From: Microgenomates group bacterium
GTDB taxonomy: Bacteria > Patescibacteriota > Microgenomatia > UBA1406 > GWC2-37-13
Assembly (NCBI GenBank): GCA_029906985.1
Contig: JARYMT010000004.1
Span: 1-64,000, forward strand
Direction of reading: 5' to 3'
Length of the DNA stretch: 64,000 nucleotides
Both the position numbers and the translations under genes were made by a program. This document shows positions 45,658 to 55,452 of this stretch, piece after piece. The notes under the pieces are model-generated. The model searched no databases, had not been told where the DNA came from, and saw only the letters and a list, made by a program, of their open reading frames with translations. Position 1 is the stretch's first letter; the number at the start of each line of letters is the position of its first letter.

Positions 45658-47979
45658 TTATTTTTTGTTTAACTTCCTTTCAATATTATAAATTAATTCC
45701 TTTGTTCGGTAAACTGCATCAGGATTAACAGAGACACTGGTAATGCCCGCTTTGATTAATTTTTCTATTAAATCAGGATAATCCGACGCCGCCTGACCGC
45801 AAATTGAGGAAGAGACTTGATATTTTCGGCACAAATTAATGACGTATTCTACTATACTAAAAACAACCGGATTTTTATCATCATACAAATGTTGAACTGC
45901 TTCATTATCTCGATCAACACCCAAAAGCATCATGGTTAAATCGTTGGTGCCAACCGAAACACCATCAATACCAATTTTTAAAAATTCTTCAAGATTTAAA
46001 GCACATGCCGGAACTTCTACCATAATTAATAATTTAAAATTCTTATAATTAAATAAACCAAAGTCTCTAATAATAGTTTTTATTTTAATTAATTCCCATG
46101 GTAGTCTAACAAATGGAATCATTAAATGTAAGTTTCGGTATCCCATTTGCCAAATTTTTTTTATCGCTTCTAATTCCATTAAAAAAACTTCCGGATTGGC
46201 GATATAGCGGCTGGCACCTCGAAAACCCAACATTGGATTTTCTTCTTTCGGTTCATAGATTTCACCCCCTTTTAGATTTCGATATTCATTAGTTTTAAAA
46301 TCAGTCGCCCGGTAAATGATCGGACGAGGGTTAAAATTTTTTACAAAAAATAGTAAATTTTTTGTCAACTTATCGATGAATATATTTTGTCGTTTATTTT
46401 TTATAAATTCTTTGGGGTGAGTTCCTATTTGAGCGATGATAAATTCAGCTCTTAAAAGACCAACTCCGTCCACAGGGAGTTGAGACATTTTTTCTGCTTT
46501 TTCTGGCTCTGCCAGATTAATATATACCTTTGTATTGGTTTTTGGTGCTAAATGAGTATTACTTGAAGAAGTGACTATCTTTATTGATCCTTTAAAAATA
46601 TCTCCAGTTATACCATTAATCGTGACAATCTGACCATTTTTTAGCACTTTTGTTGCTTTTGTAACACCAACTACAGCCGGGATGCCCAGCTCGCGGGAAA
46701 CAATTGCCGCATGAGAAGTCCGTCCGCCTTGTTCGGTGATAATTCCGGCACATTTTTTCATTGCCGGTACAAAATCGGGATTGGTCTGACGGGCAACCAT
46801 TATTTCGCCGGATTTTATTTTGTCAATTTCTTGAGCTGATAAAATAATTTTTACCGGACCAGTGGCAATTCCCGGAGAGGCGGGCGAACCTGTTAAAATC
46901 GGCAAGTCATTCTTAAAAGCATCATTTTGGTCAATAGTTTTATTTTTATCTTTAATCGTTGTTACCGGTCTTGATTGGACAATATAAAACTTGTTTTTTT
47001 CCAAGGCCCACTCGATATCTTGAGGAAAATAATAATGTCTTTCAATATTATTAATTAATAAGGCTAGCTCGATAATTTGTTCATCGGTTAATTTTTGCTG
47101 GCTACCTTCTTTCTTATTTAGCTTTATTTCTTTATTAGTTCTTCCGAATTTAATCAGCTTTGAATTTTGATATTTAACATCTTTTTTTAAAATTTGGTAG
47201 GTTCTTTTATCTACTTCATAATGATCAGGGGTTACTTTGCCTTGAACAATATATTCACCTAGTCCGTAAATCGCCTCAATAACGATCTTGAACTTATAGT
47301 TAGTTACCGGATCAATACTAAAGGCTACTCCTGATTTTTCCGACTGAATCATCCGCTGGACAACCACGGCTAAGCCTACTTTTGCTTGATCAAATTTATT
47401 TTGATGACGATAAAATATAGCTCTTTCGGTAAAAAGCGAAGCCCAACATTCTCTAATACTATTAATCAACGCTGACTCTCCTTTGATATTTAAGTAAGTC
47501 TCCTGTTGACCAGCAAAAGAAGCGGTAGGTAAGTCTTCAGCAGTAGCCGAGGAACGAATAGCGACTAAAGGCGGTCTGTAGATATTTTTTAAGTGATTAA
47601 GAGATAATTTTAAAACACCAGATTTTAAATGAAAATAATAATTTTCTTTGGCTAAAAGATTATCATAATACTTGATAGTGTTATTAATTAAATCTTGGGG
47701 AATTGATGCTTTTAGGATAAGCTGGCGAATATGGTTTGCCACTTCTCTAAGTTCAACGGGATTGTCATAATTAATTGACTGCAAAAAGCTTTTAATTTTC
47801 TGCTCTAAACCAGCCTGTTTAAGAAAATAAAAATAAGCTTGAGATGTAAGAATAAAGCCATACGGTACCGGTAAACGGACAGATAACATTTCACCTAAAT
47901 TCGCCCCTTTGCCACCAACAAGATTAATATCCTCTTTTCCTACTTCTTCAAACCAAACAATTAATTTTTTTTTGGACAT
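45658..47979 (-). CDS. ppsA: Phosphoenolpyruvate synthase
   Basis: The 773-aa protein has the ATP-grasp domain (VGGKGANLGEM, RSSATAEDLPTASFAGQQET, then EWALEKNKFYIVQSRP), the phosphohistidine domain (TEQGGRTSHAAIVSRELGIPAVVG, catalytic His near 425) and the PEP/pyruvate TIM-barrel (GVGLLRAEFI, NPMLGFRGASRY, VSVGTNDLTM, CGQAASDYP). It makes PEP from pyruvate and ATP, or runs in reverse in lineages lacking pyruvate kinase. It is the first gene of the operon with eno and ruvA. Confidence 0.93.
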   Translation of the reverse strand: MSKKKLIVWFEEVGKEDINLVGGKGANLGEMLSVRLPVPYGFILTSQAYFYFLKQAGLEQKIKSFLQSINYDNPVELREVANHIRQLILKASIPQDLINNTIKYYDNLLAKENYYFHLKSGVLKLSLNHLKNIYRPPLVAIRSSATAEDLPTASFAGQQETYLNIKGESALINSIRECWASLFTERAIFYRHQNKFDQAKVGLAVVVQRMIQSEKSGVAFSIDPVTNYKFKIVIEAIYGLGEYIVQGKVTPDHYEVDKRTYQILKKDVKYQNSKLIKFGRTNKEIKLNKKEGSQQKLTDEQIIELALLINNIERHYYFPQDIEWALEKNKFYIVQSRPVTTIKDKNKTIDQNDAFKNDLPILTGSPASPGIATGPVKIILSAQEIDKIKSGEIMVARQTNPDFVPAMKKCAGIITEQGGRTSHAAIVSRELGIPAVVGVTKATKVLKNGQIVTINGITGDIFKGSIKIVTSSSNTHLAPKTNTKVYINLAEPEKAEKMSQLPVDGVGLLRAEFIIAQIGTHPKEFIKNKRQNIFIDKLTKNLLFFVKNFNPRPIIYRATDFKTNEYRNLKGGEIYEPKEENPMLGFRGASRYIANPEVFLMELEAIKKIWQMGYRNLHLMIPFVRLPWELIKIKTIIRDFGLFNYKNFKLLIMVEVPACALNLEEFLKIGIDGVSVGTNDLTMMLLGVDRDNEAVQHLYDDKNPVVFSIVEYVINLCRKYQVSSSICGQAASDYPDLIEKLIKAGITSVSVNPDAVYRTKELIYNIERKLNKK

Positions 47980-48110
47980 ATAAATAATTTAAACAATAAA
48001 ATAGTTTTAATTCAAGTATGATATTTTTTAAATGTTCAAAATACCGATAAATTAAATTTAAGTCAAATCTTAATATTCTTTCGTACTTAAAAACACACTT
48101 TTTTTAAAAT

Positions 48111-48119
48111 TGTTATAAT
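48111..48119 (+). promoter_or_regulatory. Extended -10 leaderless promoter of ruvB
   Basis: TGTTATAAT ends 7 nt before the ruvB ATG at 48127. The extended -10 compensates for a missing -35. The predicted +1 is the start codon. Confidence 0.65.
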
Positions 48120-48126
48120 AACCTTT

Positions 48127-49104
48127 ATGAACCTAGATCATAAAATTGATAAAAATCTTCGTCCTCAATTTCTTTCCGAATATATTGGTCAAGAAAAGAT
48201 AATTAAAACTTTAAAACTTTTTATTGAGGCGGTAAAAAAACGAGGTTATGCATCAGAACACATTCTTTTTTACGGTCCGCCTGGAATCGGAAAAACTACT
48301 TTGGCTTATGTGATAGCCCGGGAGTTAAAAGGCGATATTAAAATTACTTCCGGAGCGGTGATCCAAAAAGCTGGAGATTTAGCCGCCATATTAACCAACC
48401 TCAAAGACAATGATGTTTTATTTATTGATGAAATTCATCGGTTACCAAAAGCTGTTGAAGAAGTCCTCTATCCCGTTTTTGAAGAGTATTGTATTGACAT
48501 AATTATTGGCAAAGGGCCATCGGCAAGGACAGTACGTCTTTCGGTTCCTAAAATAACAATTATTGGAGCGACGACAAAATTAGCCTTAATTTCTGCTCCT
48601 TTAAGAGATCGATTTGGCTTAATTCTCAGACTGGATTTTTACAAAGACGAAGAAATAAAAGAAATTGTTTCTCGATCAAGCAAATTACTCAATTTACCAA
48701 TTACAGACAAAGCAATTTTAGAAATTGTAAAAAGATCAAGACGGACACCAAGAATCGCTAATCGAATCTTAAAAAGGGCAAGAGATATTTTTGAAGTCGA
48801 TAAACATAAAGTCATCGATGAAGTTTTAGTCAGAAAACTTTTTTCCCTTCTAGAGATTGACCATGCTGGTTTATCTAATATTGATATAAAATATTTAAAG
48901 CTTTTGGCGATAAAATTCCAAAACCAGCCGGTCGGTGTAGAAACAATTTCTTCAGCTTTGTCTGAAGACCGACAAACAATTGAAGAATTTATTGAACCTT
49001 ACCTATTACAAATCGGTTTTATTAAAAAAACTCCTCGCGGTCGGGTGGTTACCGATAAAGGTCTATCCCATTTAAATCTTTCCCAAAAACTTTTTAAAAT
49101 TTAA
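48127..49104 (+). CDS. ruvB: Holliday junction branch migration ATPase RuvB
   Basis: The 325-aa AAA+ protein has FLSEYIGQEKI at the N-terminus, Walker A YGPPGIGKTT (about 49-58), Walker B VLFIDEIHRL, sensor and arginine-finger segments (IGATTKLALISAPLRDRFG) and the C-terminal winged helix (GVETISSALSEDRQTIEEFIEPYLLQIGF). It drives branch migration with RuvA. It is transcribed away from ppsA-eno-ruvA. Confidence 0.96.
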   Translation: MNLDHKIDKNLRPQFLSEYIGQEKIIKTLKLFIEAVKKRGYASEHILFYGPPGIGKTTLAYVIARELKGDIKITSGAVIQKAGDLAAILTNLKDNDVLFIDEIHRLPKAVEEVLYPVFEEYCIDIIIGKGPSARTVRLSVPKITIIGATTKLALISAPLRDRFGLILRLDFYKDEEIKEIVSRSSKLLNLPITDKAILEIVKRSRRTPRIANRILKRARDIFEVDKHKVIDEVLVRKLFSLLEIDHAGLSNIDIKYLKLLAIKFQNQPVGVETISSALSEDRQTIEEFIEPYLLQIGFIKKTPRGRVVTDKGLSHLNLSQKLFKI

Positions 49105-49141
49105 AAATTCCCTGTTTTCTTTTGCTATAATTTATATTTAA

Positions 49142-49226
49142 GCCAGAGTGGTGGAATTGGCAGACACGCAGTCTTGAGGAGGCTGTACCGCAAGGTGTGG
49201 GAGTTCGACTCTCCCCTCTGGCACCA
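49142..49226 (+). tRNA. tRNA-Leu (GAG)
   Basis: This 85-nt class II tRNA has acceptor GCCAGAG/CTCTGGC, D arm with GTGGAATTGGCAGACAC, anticodon loop TTGAGGA (anticodon GAG), a long variable arm (TACCGCAAGGTGT), T arm GGGAGTTCGACTCTCCC and an encoded CCA. Confidence 0.95.
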
Positions 49227-49263
49227 ATTAGGTAGAACAATTTTTTAATCTACTTCGAAAATA

Positions 49264-51447
49264 TTAGAGAGATTGGCCATTAATTGTCGCATTGATTGGA
49301 TCAATATTGTTTTTTTTAATATATTGGCGGTTATCTTCTAAAAATTTATTAATCGGAATTTTAACTGGAGCAGAATAATTGTTGATAATCGCTTCTAGAT
49401 GATATTCAAAAACCGGTAAGAATGAAGGGTGAACTCGAAGTAAGCCATTAGAATCTGTCTTAACTGTAGAAAAAATCCGTTGATTATTGTCTATCACTAT
49501 TTGAACCGGGGTATTGATTAATTTATGACCAGTCGGATAATAAAGATATCCTTCAAGATATTTGGGAATAATAGTTAAAGGTGATCCAGTAATAGTCGAA
49601 GAATTTAAATTTTTTCCTTCGCTGTTATTATTAAAAATTTGCGAGATAGATGTTAAAATTTTAGCTAAAAATGTTTTTGGTGGTTCGGTTTGAATCCCTA
49701 AAACCGCTGTTTCTCCTTTTCCTTTGGCGTATAGCCCGTATAGATAATTTTGGGTTAAATCAACTTTAGTAAATTTTGGAATTAAAGGTAAAGTTGAATC
49801 AATATTTTTGTTATCAACCAGTATTTCATAAAAACCGAATTTGTCTGCCGAAGTTTGGGCAACTAATTTTTCTTTTTGGTAAAAAGAAACTACCGTCAGG
49901 GGGTGGGAAACTTGTCCAACTATCTTTGTCTGGCTCGCTAAGGATACAGGCAAAATGCTTAAATTTATTGAAGAAGGATTAGATTTAAATGGTGGATTAA
50001 CTCCTGGATCAAGAGGGATATCAACTTGAGTCGCCATTCCGGGTTTTTCTTCAATCAACTGATCCGGGTAGTACAAATTACTATAGATATTAAAGAAATA
50101 TTTATTGATTAATGGTTTATTGCTAAATGTATGGGTTGATGGGCCTTCAACTTCAAAAGAATAAAATCCTGGTTCGACATAAAAGCTGAAAAAACCATTT
50201 AAATTGGTTTTTATCGGATTAGTGACGCCCGGATCCTGAACTAGCTGTTTATTTTTATCAAATAAAAAGACCACTACATTGGGGATTGGTTCAAGACTTT
50301 GGCTATCAAATACCCGGCCAAAAGGATCCCAGCGGATAGTAATACATTTTTTTAGATCATATGTCCAACCAAAAGTGCCATATTGAAGAGTGGAACCGAC
50401 TCCCGGATAGTCCTCCGGATTACCTTGAAAAACCGCATAAATAACATGGTTGGTGATTGTTGAAGTGGTGCTGTAGACAGTGGCAACCAGACTGCGAGAG
50501 AGAGTTAAAACAATTGGATTAATTGGCGTGGAAAAATTATGATCAGGGGCTTTTTGAATATTTAATATCTGATCTAAATTCGGTTTTCCGGTGGTGCATT
50601 TAAAACCGGATACGGTTTGGACACAACCAACTAGATATATATTTTTATTCAAAGGGAAGTTATATTCGGCAGAAACTCGAACTTCGCCGGCCCCGCTTCG
50701 GGCGGTTTTTTCTGACTTAAGGCATATCCAGGTATAAGATAATTTATTGATAATTTGGGTTTGTCTTGGAGCAGTGGTTGGCACCCCAGTGGCCGCTGCC
50801 CATTTTTTTGTTGGCGTCGGTGTCGGAGTTTTTGTCGGCGTAGGGGTATTAGTAGGGACTGGGGTATTAGTAGGTGTTGAGCGTCTAGTTGGAGTTGGTG
50901 TATTGTTTGGACCAGGAGGAATGTTGGTCGGCGGAACCTGGGTTGGAGTAATTTGGACCTTTTTCCGACAACAAGTTGTATGATTATCGCAAGTACACCA
51001 GACATCATGACATTCAACATCAGGATCAGTGGGAGGATAACTCCAACCTGTATTACATAAGGCATGACAATGACAATTAGCCGCCACATCTCGAGTACAA
51101 TAACCGTATTGGGAATCAGCTGGATCTTTTAAGTTACAACCGCCAGGACAGGAAAGTGGCGGAGTAGGAGTAGCTCCGTTAATAACGCAGGGATCGCAGC
51201 GTGAAATTGGCCCCCATGAACAGGTATAATCTGAATTTCCGGTTTTATTGCAACCTCGTTTATAACACATTTGTGAACCTGAAAGGTCTTCGCCGCAAGC
51301 AGAAGGATAATCTTCCGAACAACATTTTTCTCCGTCATTACAAGTATAACCATTACATTGAACAAAAGCATAAGTATTTTTGGCATTTTTACCTATGAAA
51401 AAAAACAATAAAAAAAAGACGGTTAAAAAAATAATTTTTCTTATCAT
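49264..51447 (-). CDS. Secreted Cys-rich, Pro/Thr-linked surface protein
   Basis: The 727-aa protein has a signal peptide (about 1-28). A cysteine-rich module (about 30-165, roughly 25 Cys) is followed by a Pro/Thr linker of repeated TPTPTxTP type (about 170-225). The remaining 480 residues are beta-rich and contain carboxypeptidase-regulatory or CnaB-like segments (GRVFDSQSLEPIPNVVVFLF, with LNGFFSFYVEPGFYSFEV, and a second set near 520-570 and 640-690). There is no C-terminal anchor or LPXTG motif. It may be a secreted adhesin or matrix protein. It lies 7 bp after the membrane protein upstream and is probably cotranscribed with it. Confidence 0.7.
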   Translation of the reverse strand: MIRKIIFLTVFFLLFFFIGKNAKNTYAFVQCNGYTCNDGEKCCSEDYPSACGEDLSGSQMCYKRGCNKTGNSDYTCSWGPISRCDPCVINGATPTPPLSCPGGCNLKDPADSQYGYCTRDVAANCHCHALCNTGWSYPPTDPDVECHDVWCTCDNHTTCCRKKVQITPTQVPPTNIPPGPNNTPTPTRRSTPTNTPVPTNTPTPTKTPTPTPTKKWAAATGVPTTAPRQTQIINKLSYTWICLKSEKTARSGAGEVRVSAEYNFPLNKNIYLVGCVQTVSGFKCTTGKPNLDQILNIQKAPDHNFSTPINPIVLTLSRSLVATVYSTTSTITNHVIYAVFQGNPEDYPGVGSTLQYGTFGWTYDLKKCITIRWDPFGRVFDSQSLEPIPNVVVFLFDKNKQLVQDPGVTNPIKTNLNGFFSFYVEPGFYSFEVEGPSTHTFSNKPLINKYFFNIYSNLYYPDQLIEEKPGMATQVDIPLDPGVNPPFKSNPSSINLSILPVSLASQTKIVGQVSHPLTVVSFYQKEKLVAQTSADKFGFYEILVDNKNIDSTLPLIPKFTKVDLTQNYLYGLYAKGKGETAVLGIQTEPPKTFLAKILTSISQIFNNNSEGKNLNSSTITGSPLTIIPKYLEGYLYYPTGHKLINTPVQIVIDNNQRIFSTVKTDSNGLLRVHPSFLPVFEYHLEAIINNYSAPVKIPINKFLEDNRQYIKKNNIDPINATINGQSL

Positions 51448-51454
51448 TTTTTAA

Positions 51455-52624
51455 TTATGGCAAAGAAAAAAGTCCAACTATTAAGGCATTTTGTCTAACA
51501 TCATAATTATAGGTTGTAAAACCACGGTTATGAAAACTCTCCTTATTCAAACGATACCCCTTATAATTTAAAAAATCAAAATAATTATCCAATAAATCGG
51601 TTTTGGTTGATGACCAGTTAAGATAAATTTTATCTTTAGTATTTATAAATAATTCCCTTTTAAGATAAGATAAACTTATTTTTGTTGATAAATTATCGAT
51701 ATTCATATTAGCAACTTGCTCGGCAATAAATTTAGCAAAATTCAAATAGTTCTCATTTGAAGTAACTTTATAGATATCCAACGCAGCTAAGCCTAAATAA
51801 GGCAAATAAACATTATTGTCTGATTTGTGTGACAAATAGTAACTTAAAGCGGCATCAAAATAATTTTTAGCGACAAAAAGGTGTTGGGGAATGTTAGTCC
51901 ATCTATATTTTGCGATGAAATCAGAAGCATAAGTGGAAAACATCAGGGCTTCTTGTTCATTTAACGGACCAATCTCGGTATATAAAATGGTTTTATTAGT
52001 CGTCTTCATGGCGTTAATAAAATAATTTGAATTGAACTCTAAATTATTTAAAGCATTTTTAACAGCGTTGTGATATTTATAATAAAGGCTGTCATCACAA
52101 ATCTTTTTTAGTTGATTTTTTTCGTTTTGAGACCATGAGGGCTCGCTGGCTATTTCGTAAAGAAACCGACAATGCCAGAAATCGGGTTGATAGACTTCAT
52201 TAGCATAAGAGGCGATGTGATTTTTAACAACCGCTAATTCTTCAGCTTTGTTAGATTTTTTATAAAAGATGTAGTGCGCCCACATGGCAATAATGCCAAG
52301 CTGCTTGTCGGTAACCGGATTAGAGCATTGTTTTTCGCTATTGCACTGAATATTGGCAAAATAAAGGTTGTTTTGATCCTTCATCGAATTCATCCAGGCA
52401 AGAACTTTCTCAATAACTTGGCTATCATTTAATTGAACTGGAGTGGCTAAGGGCAAGCCACCCATCTTCGTCCCATTTTCGGGGAAAAAGCGTTCTTCTT
52501 TCACTGATTTGCTGGGCCGAGGAATTATTCTTGATGGTAATTTTGGTTTAGCACTTAATAAATAAAAAACAAAGATTAAAAAAAATAAAAAAATTGCAAT
52601 GATTATAACTTTTTTTGAAATCAT
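51455..52624 (-). CDS. Membrane-anchored extracytoplasmic protein of unknown function
   Basis: The protein is about 389 aa from the ATG at 52624 (a TTG 11 codons earlier also fits). One N-terminal transmembrane helix (about 5-24) is followed by a basic linker and a large helical domain with regularly spaced Trp/Tyr/Phe, compatible with an alpha/alpha barrel of the kind found in glycan-active enzymes. No catalytic motif is evident. It is cotranscribed with the Cys-rich secreted protein. Confidence 0.6.
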   Translation of the reverse strand: MISKKVIIIAIFLFFLIFVFYLLSAKPKLPSRIIPRPSKSVKEERFFPENGTKMGGLPLATPVQLNDSQVIEKVLAWMNSMKDQNNLYFANIQCNSEKQCSNPVTDKQLGIIAMWAHYIFYKKSNKAEELAVVKNHIASYANEVYQPDFWHCRFLYEIASEPSWSQNEKNQLKKICDDSLYYKYHNAVKNALNNLEFNSNYFINAMKTTNKTILYTEIGPLNEQEALMFSTYASDFIAKYRWTNIPQHLFVAKNYFDAALSYYLSHKSDNNVYLPYLGLAALDIYKVTSNENYLNFAKFIAEQVANMNIDNLSTKISLSYLKRELFINTKDKIYLNWSSTKTDLLDNYFDFLNYKGYRLNKESFHNRGFTTYNYDVRQNALIVGLFSLP

Positions 52625-52703
52625 ACAATCATAAATCTTTAAATTATTTCTTTTCAAATTTTAACCATTTTTTTAATAAAAGTAAATAGAAATAGTAAAA
52701 AAA

Positions 52704-54560
52704 TTAGCTTTCTAAAGTTGATGTGTCACCAAGCGGTTGACCTAATTCTTGGGCTTTTAAGACCCGCCTCATAATTTTACCACTCCGAGTTTTGGGCAAT
52801 GAGTTGACAAATTCGATTTCATCAGGAGTAGCGATCGGGCCAATTAGTTTTCTCATCTGTTCTCTTAATTCTTTTTTTAAATTGTCAGTTGGAGTAACGC
52901 CGATTTTTAATATAACAAAAGCTTTAATCGATTCGCCTTTTAATTCATCAGGTTTACCAATTACTGCTGCCTCGGCCACAGCCGGATGGGCGACTAAGGC
53001 ACTTTCCAGCTCTGCTGAACCAAATCGGTAGCCGGAAACTTTTAAGACATCGTCATTGCGACCAATGATCCAAAAATACCCTTCTTCATCAATTTTGGCG
53101 CTATCACCTGTAAAATAAACATTGGGAATTTTTTCCCAATATAATTCTTTGTAACGTTGCGGATTATTATAAACGTCGAGAAACATCGCCGGCCAGCAAT
53201 TTTTTATCACCAAATATCCTTGAGTATTAGGAGAGACAGACTGGCCTTTTTCATCAACTATATCAGCAATAATTCCAGGAAAAGGCTTCGAAGCTGAACC
53301 GGGTTTTAAGGGAGTTGAGGGAAAGGGAGTAATGATATGCATTCCGGTTTCAGTCTGCCACCAAGTATCCATAACCGGACATTTTTCTTTACCGATAATT
53401 TTATAAAACCAAAGCCAAGCTTCAGGATTAATTGGTTCACCGACACTGCCCAAAATCTTTAAAGAAGATAGATCATATTTATTGGGAATTTCATCACCAT
53501 AACGCATTAAAGATCTTATCGCGGTTGGGGTTGTATAGTATTTGGTAATTTTATATTTTTCAATTAAACTCCACCAGCGTCCGGGATCAGGAAAATCCGG
53601 CGGACCTTCATAAAAGAATGAGGTAACTCCGTTTATCAATGGTGAATAAACAATATAACTATGTCCAGTAATCCAACCCGGATCAGCGGTGCACCAATAA
53701 ATGTCATCGGGCTGAAGATTAAAAACCCATTTTAAAGTGATATATACACCAACCATATAGCCACCATGTCCGTGAATTATGCCTTTGGGTTTGCCAGTTG
53801 TCCCCGAAGTATAGAGAATAAAAAGCGGATCATTACTATCCATAATTTCAGTTGAACAAATATTGTCAGCTTTATGGCAAACTTCATCAAACCAAAGATC
53901 GCGGCCAGCCACCATATTAGTCTCAATATTAAGTCTTTTAACAACAATAATGTTTTGGACAGTTTGGACTTCTTTAACCGCCTCATCAATAGTGTTTTTT
54001 GTATTAATAAGTTTGTCTCGAAAATAATAACCATTGGTGGTAATGACAATTTTTGCTTGTTCGTCGATTAAGCGGTTTTTAACTGCTTCGATAGAAAATC
54101 CAGAATAGATGACCGTATGAATGGCGCCAATTTTAGCGCAGGCAAGCATAGAAATAATTTGTTCGGGAACCCGAGGAAGATAAATCGCTACTCGATCCCC
54201 TTTTCTGATTCCCAAACTTTTTAAGGCATTGGCAAATCTAGAAACCGCTTCGTTAAGCTCAAAATAAGTAAAAGTTCTCACTAGACCATCTTGACCCTCC
54301 CAGATTAAAGCAGTTTTATTTTTTGTTGGTGTTTTTAAATGCCGGTCTAAGGCATTATAAACAATGTTAGTTTCGGCGCCAACAAACCAGCGAGCATAGG
54401 GATACTGCCAATCTAATACTTTGCGCCAGGGTTTAAACCAATAAAGTTCCTTGGCGATATTTTCCCAAAAGTATTCCGGGTAATCAAGAGCAGCATTGTA
54501 TAATTTTTGATAGTCTTTGACAAAAAAATTATCAATTTCTTGAGGTGGATTTATAATCAT
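52704..54560 (-). CDS. acs: Acetyl-CoA synthetase (AMP-forming)
   Basis: The 618-aa protein has the adenylate-forming core: YTSGTTGKPKGIIHGHGGY (P-loop A3), the WWQTETGMHI region (A5), YFTGDSAKIDEEGYFWIIGRNDDVLKVSGYR (A7/A8) and KTRSGKIMRR, whose Lys (residue 599) is the usual catalytic and acetylation site. It activates acetate to acetyl-CoA with ATP. A closely related acyl-CoA ligase is possible, but the N-terminal KPWRKVLDW... matches Acs. A TTGATT-18-TAGATT promoter lies 6 nt before the ATG. Confidence 0.9.
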   Translation of the reverse strand: MIINPPQEIDNFFVKDYQKLYNAALDYPEYFWENIAKELYWFKPWRKVLDWQYPYARWFVGAETNIVYNALDRHLKTPTKNKTALIWEGQDGLVRTFTYFELNEAVSRFANALKSLGIRKGDRVAIYLPRVPEQIISMLACAKIGAIHTVIYSGFSIEAVKNRLIDEQAKIVITTNGYYFRDKLINTKNTIDEAVKEVQTVQNIIVVKRLNIETNMVAGRDLWFDEVCHKADNICSTEIMDSNDPLFILYTSGTTGKPKGIIHGHGGYMVGVYITLKWVFNLQPDDIYWCTADPGWITGHSYIVYSPLINGVTSFFYEGPPDFPDPGRWWSLIEKYKITKYYTTPTAIRSLMRYGDEIPNKYDLSSLKILGSVGEPINPEAWLWFYKIIGKEKCPVMDTWWQTETGMHIITPFPSTPLKPGSASKPFPGIIADIVDEKGQSVSPNTQGYLVIKNCWPAMFLDVYNNPQRYKELYWEKIPNVYFTGDSAKIDEEGYFWIIGRNDDVLKVSGYRFGSAELESALVAHPAVAEAAVIGKPDELKGESIKAFVILKIGVTPTDNLKKELREQMRKLIGPIATPDEIEFVNSLPKTRSGKIMRRVLKAQELGQPLGDTSTLES

Positions 54561-54566
54561 AATTTA

Positions 54567-54596
54567 AATCTATCAGAGATAATTGATAAAAATCAA
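54567..54596 (-). promoter_or_regulatory. Probable leaderless promoter of acs
   Basis: The minus strand has TTGATT (54591-54596), an 18-bp spacer and TAGATT (54567-54572), then 6 nt to the ATG at 54560. Confidence 0.45.
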
Positions 54597-54680
54597 GTTT
54601 TAATTAAAATGAGAAGTTTACTAAATTTTACCTTTGATTTTTTATTTTATTAATTAGATTTAAAAAATAAAATAATTTAA

Positions 54681-54686
54681 TATAAT
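54681..54686 (+). promoter_or_regulatory. -10 box for the DedA gene
   Basis: TATAAT lies 32 nt before the ATG at 54719. No clear -35 is visible. This would be one of the few leadered genes in the window. Confidence 0.35.
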
Positions 54687-54718
54687 TAAACTAAAATTAA
54701 AGAAAAATTACATCAATA

Positions 54719-55351
54719 ATGATAAATAATCTAATAAATTTCTTATCGCAAATAATAATCTTTTTAATTAACAAAACTGGCTATTGGGGGATATTTATTT
54801 TAATGGCCGCCGAATCTGCCTTAATACCAATTCCTTCTGAAATTACTATGCCTTTTTCCGGTTATCTTAGTAGTGTTGGTCGTTTTAACCTTTATTTAGT
54901 GATTTTAGTTGGTGCCGCGGCTAATCTTTTTGGTTCTATCTTAGCTTATTGGTTGGGCTTGTGGGGTCAGGAAGCCGTTGTTCGCAAATTAATAAAGAAA
55001 TACGGAAAATATATTTTAGTGAGTGAGCATGAATTTAATCGTTCGGAAAAATGGTTTAGAAAATATGGTGAAAAAATTGTCTTCTTTTCCAGAATTTTGC
55101 CAGTGGTAAGAACGTTTATTTCTCTTCCGGCCGGAATTGCCGCCATGAATTTTTGGAAATTTTGCGGCTTGACTTTTATTGGGTCACTAATTTGGTCGGC
55201 TTTTTTGACCTATATTGGGTTTATTCTTGGAAAAAATTGGCATTCGATTGAAATTTATTACCGCCGATTTGAGTTTTTGGTGGTTTTTTGTTTTTTAGCT
55301 GCCTTTATTTACTTTATTGCTCACAAAATAAAATCAATAAAAAATAAATAA
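54719..55351 (+). CDS. DedA/SNARE-associated family membrane protein
   Basis: The 210-aa protein has several hydrophobic segments and the DedA signatures: ESALIPIPSEITMPFSGYL (re-entrant loop), GAAANLFGSILAYWLG, and FFSRILPVVRTFISLPAGIAAM with the conserved Arg. DedA proteins are undecaprenyl-phosphate or phospholipid transporters or scramblases of the cytoplasmic membrane. Recycling of the murein lipid carrier would fit the PBP in this window. Confidence 0.9.
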   Translation: MINNLINFLSQIIIFLINKTGYWGIFILMAAESALIPIPSEITMPFSGYLSSVGRFNLYLVILVGAAANLFGSILAYWLGLWGQEAVVRKLIKKYGKYILVSEHEFNRSEKWFRKYGEKIVFFSRILPVVRTFISLPAGIAAMNFWKFCGLTFIGSLIWSAFLTYIGFILGKNWHSIEIYYRRFEFLVVFCFLAAFIYFIAHKIKSIKNK

Positions 55352-55432
55352 AATTTTTTTACTGGCATTGAAATGATTTATAATCGAAATTAATTAATCT
55401 CTTTTTTTTAGATTCAAAAAGAAATAAGAAAT

Positions 55433-55441
55433 TGCTATAAT
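55433..55441 (+). promoter_or_regulatory. Extended -10 promoter of uvrB-uvrA
   Basis: TGCTATAAT ends 11 nt before the ATG at 55453. A leader of about 4 nt is predicted. Confidence 0.55.
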
Positions 55442-55452
55442 TATAGTTTGCG

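Noticed and set aside
50747-50983. Plus-strand frame rich in Val-Gly repeats
   Set aside because: It is the antisense shadow of the Pro/Thr linker of the secreted protein.
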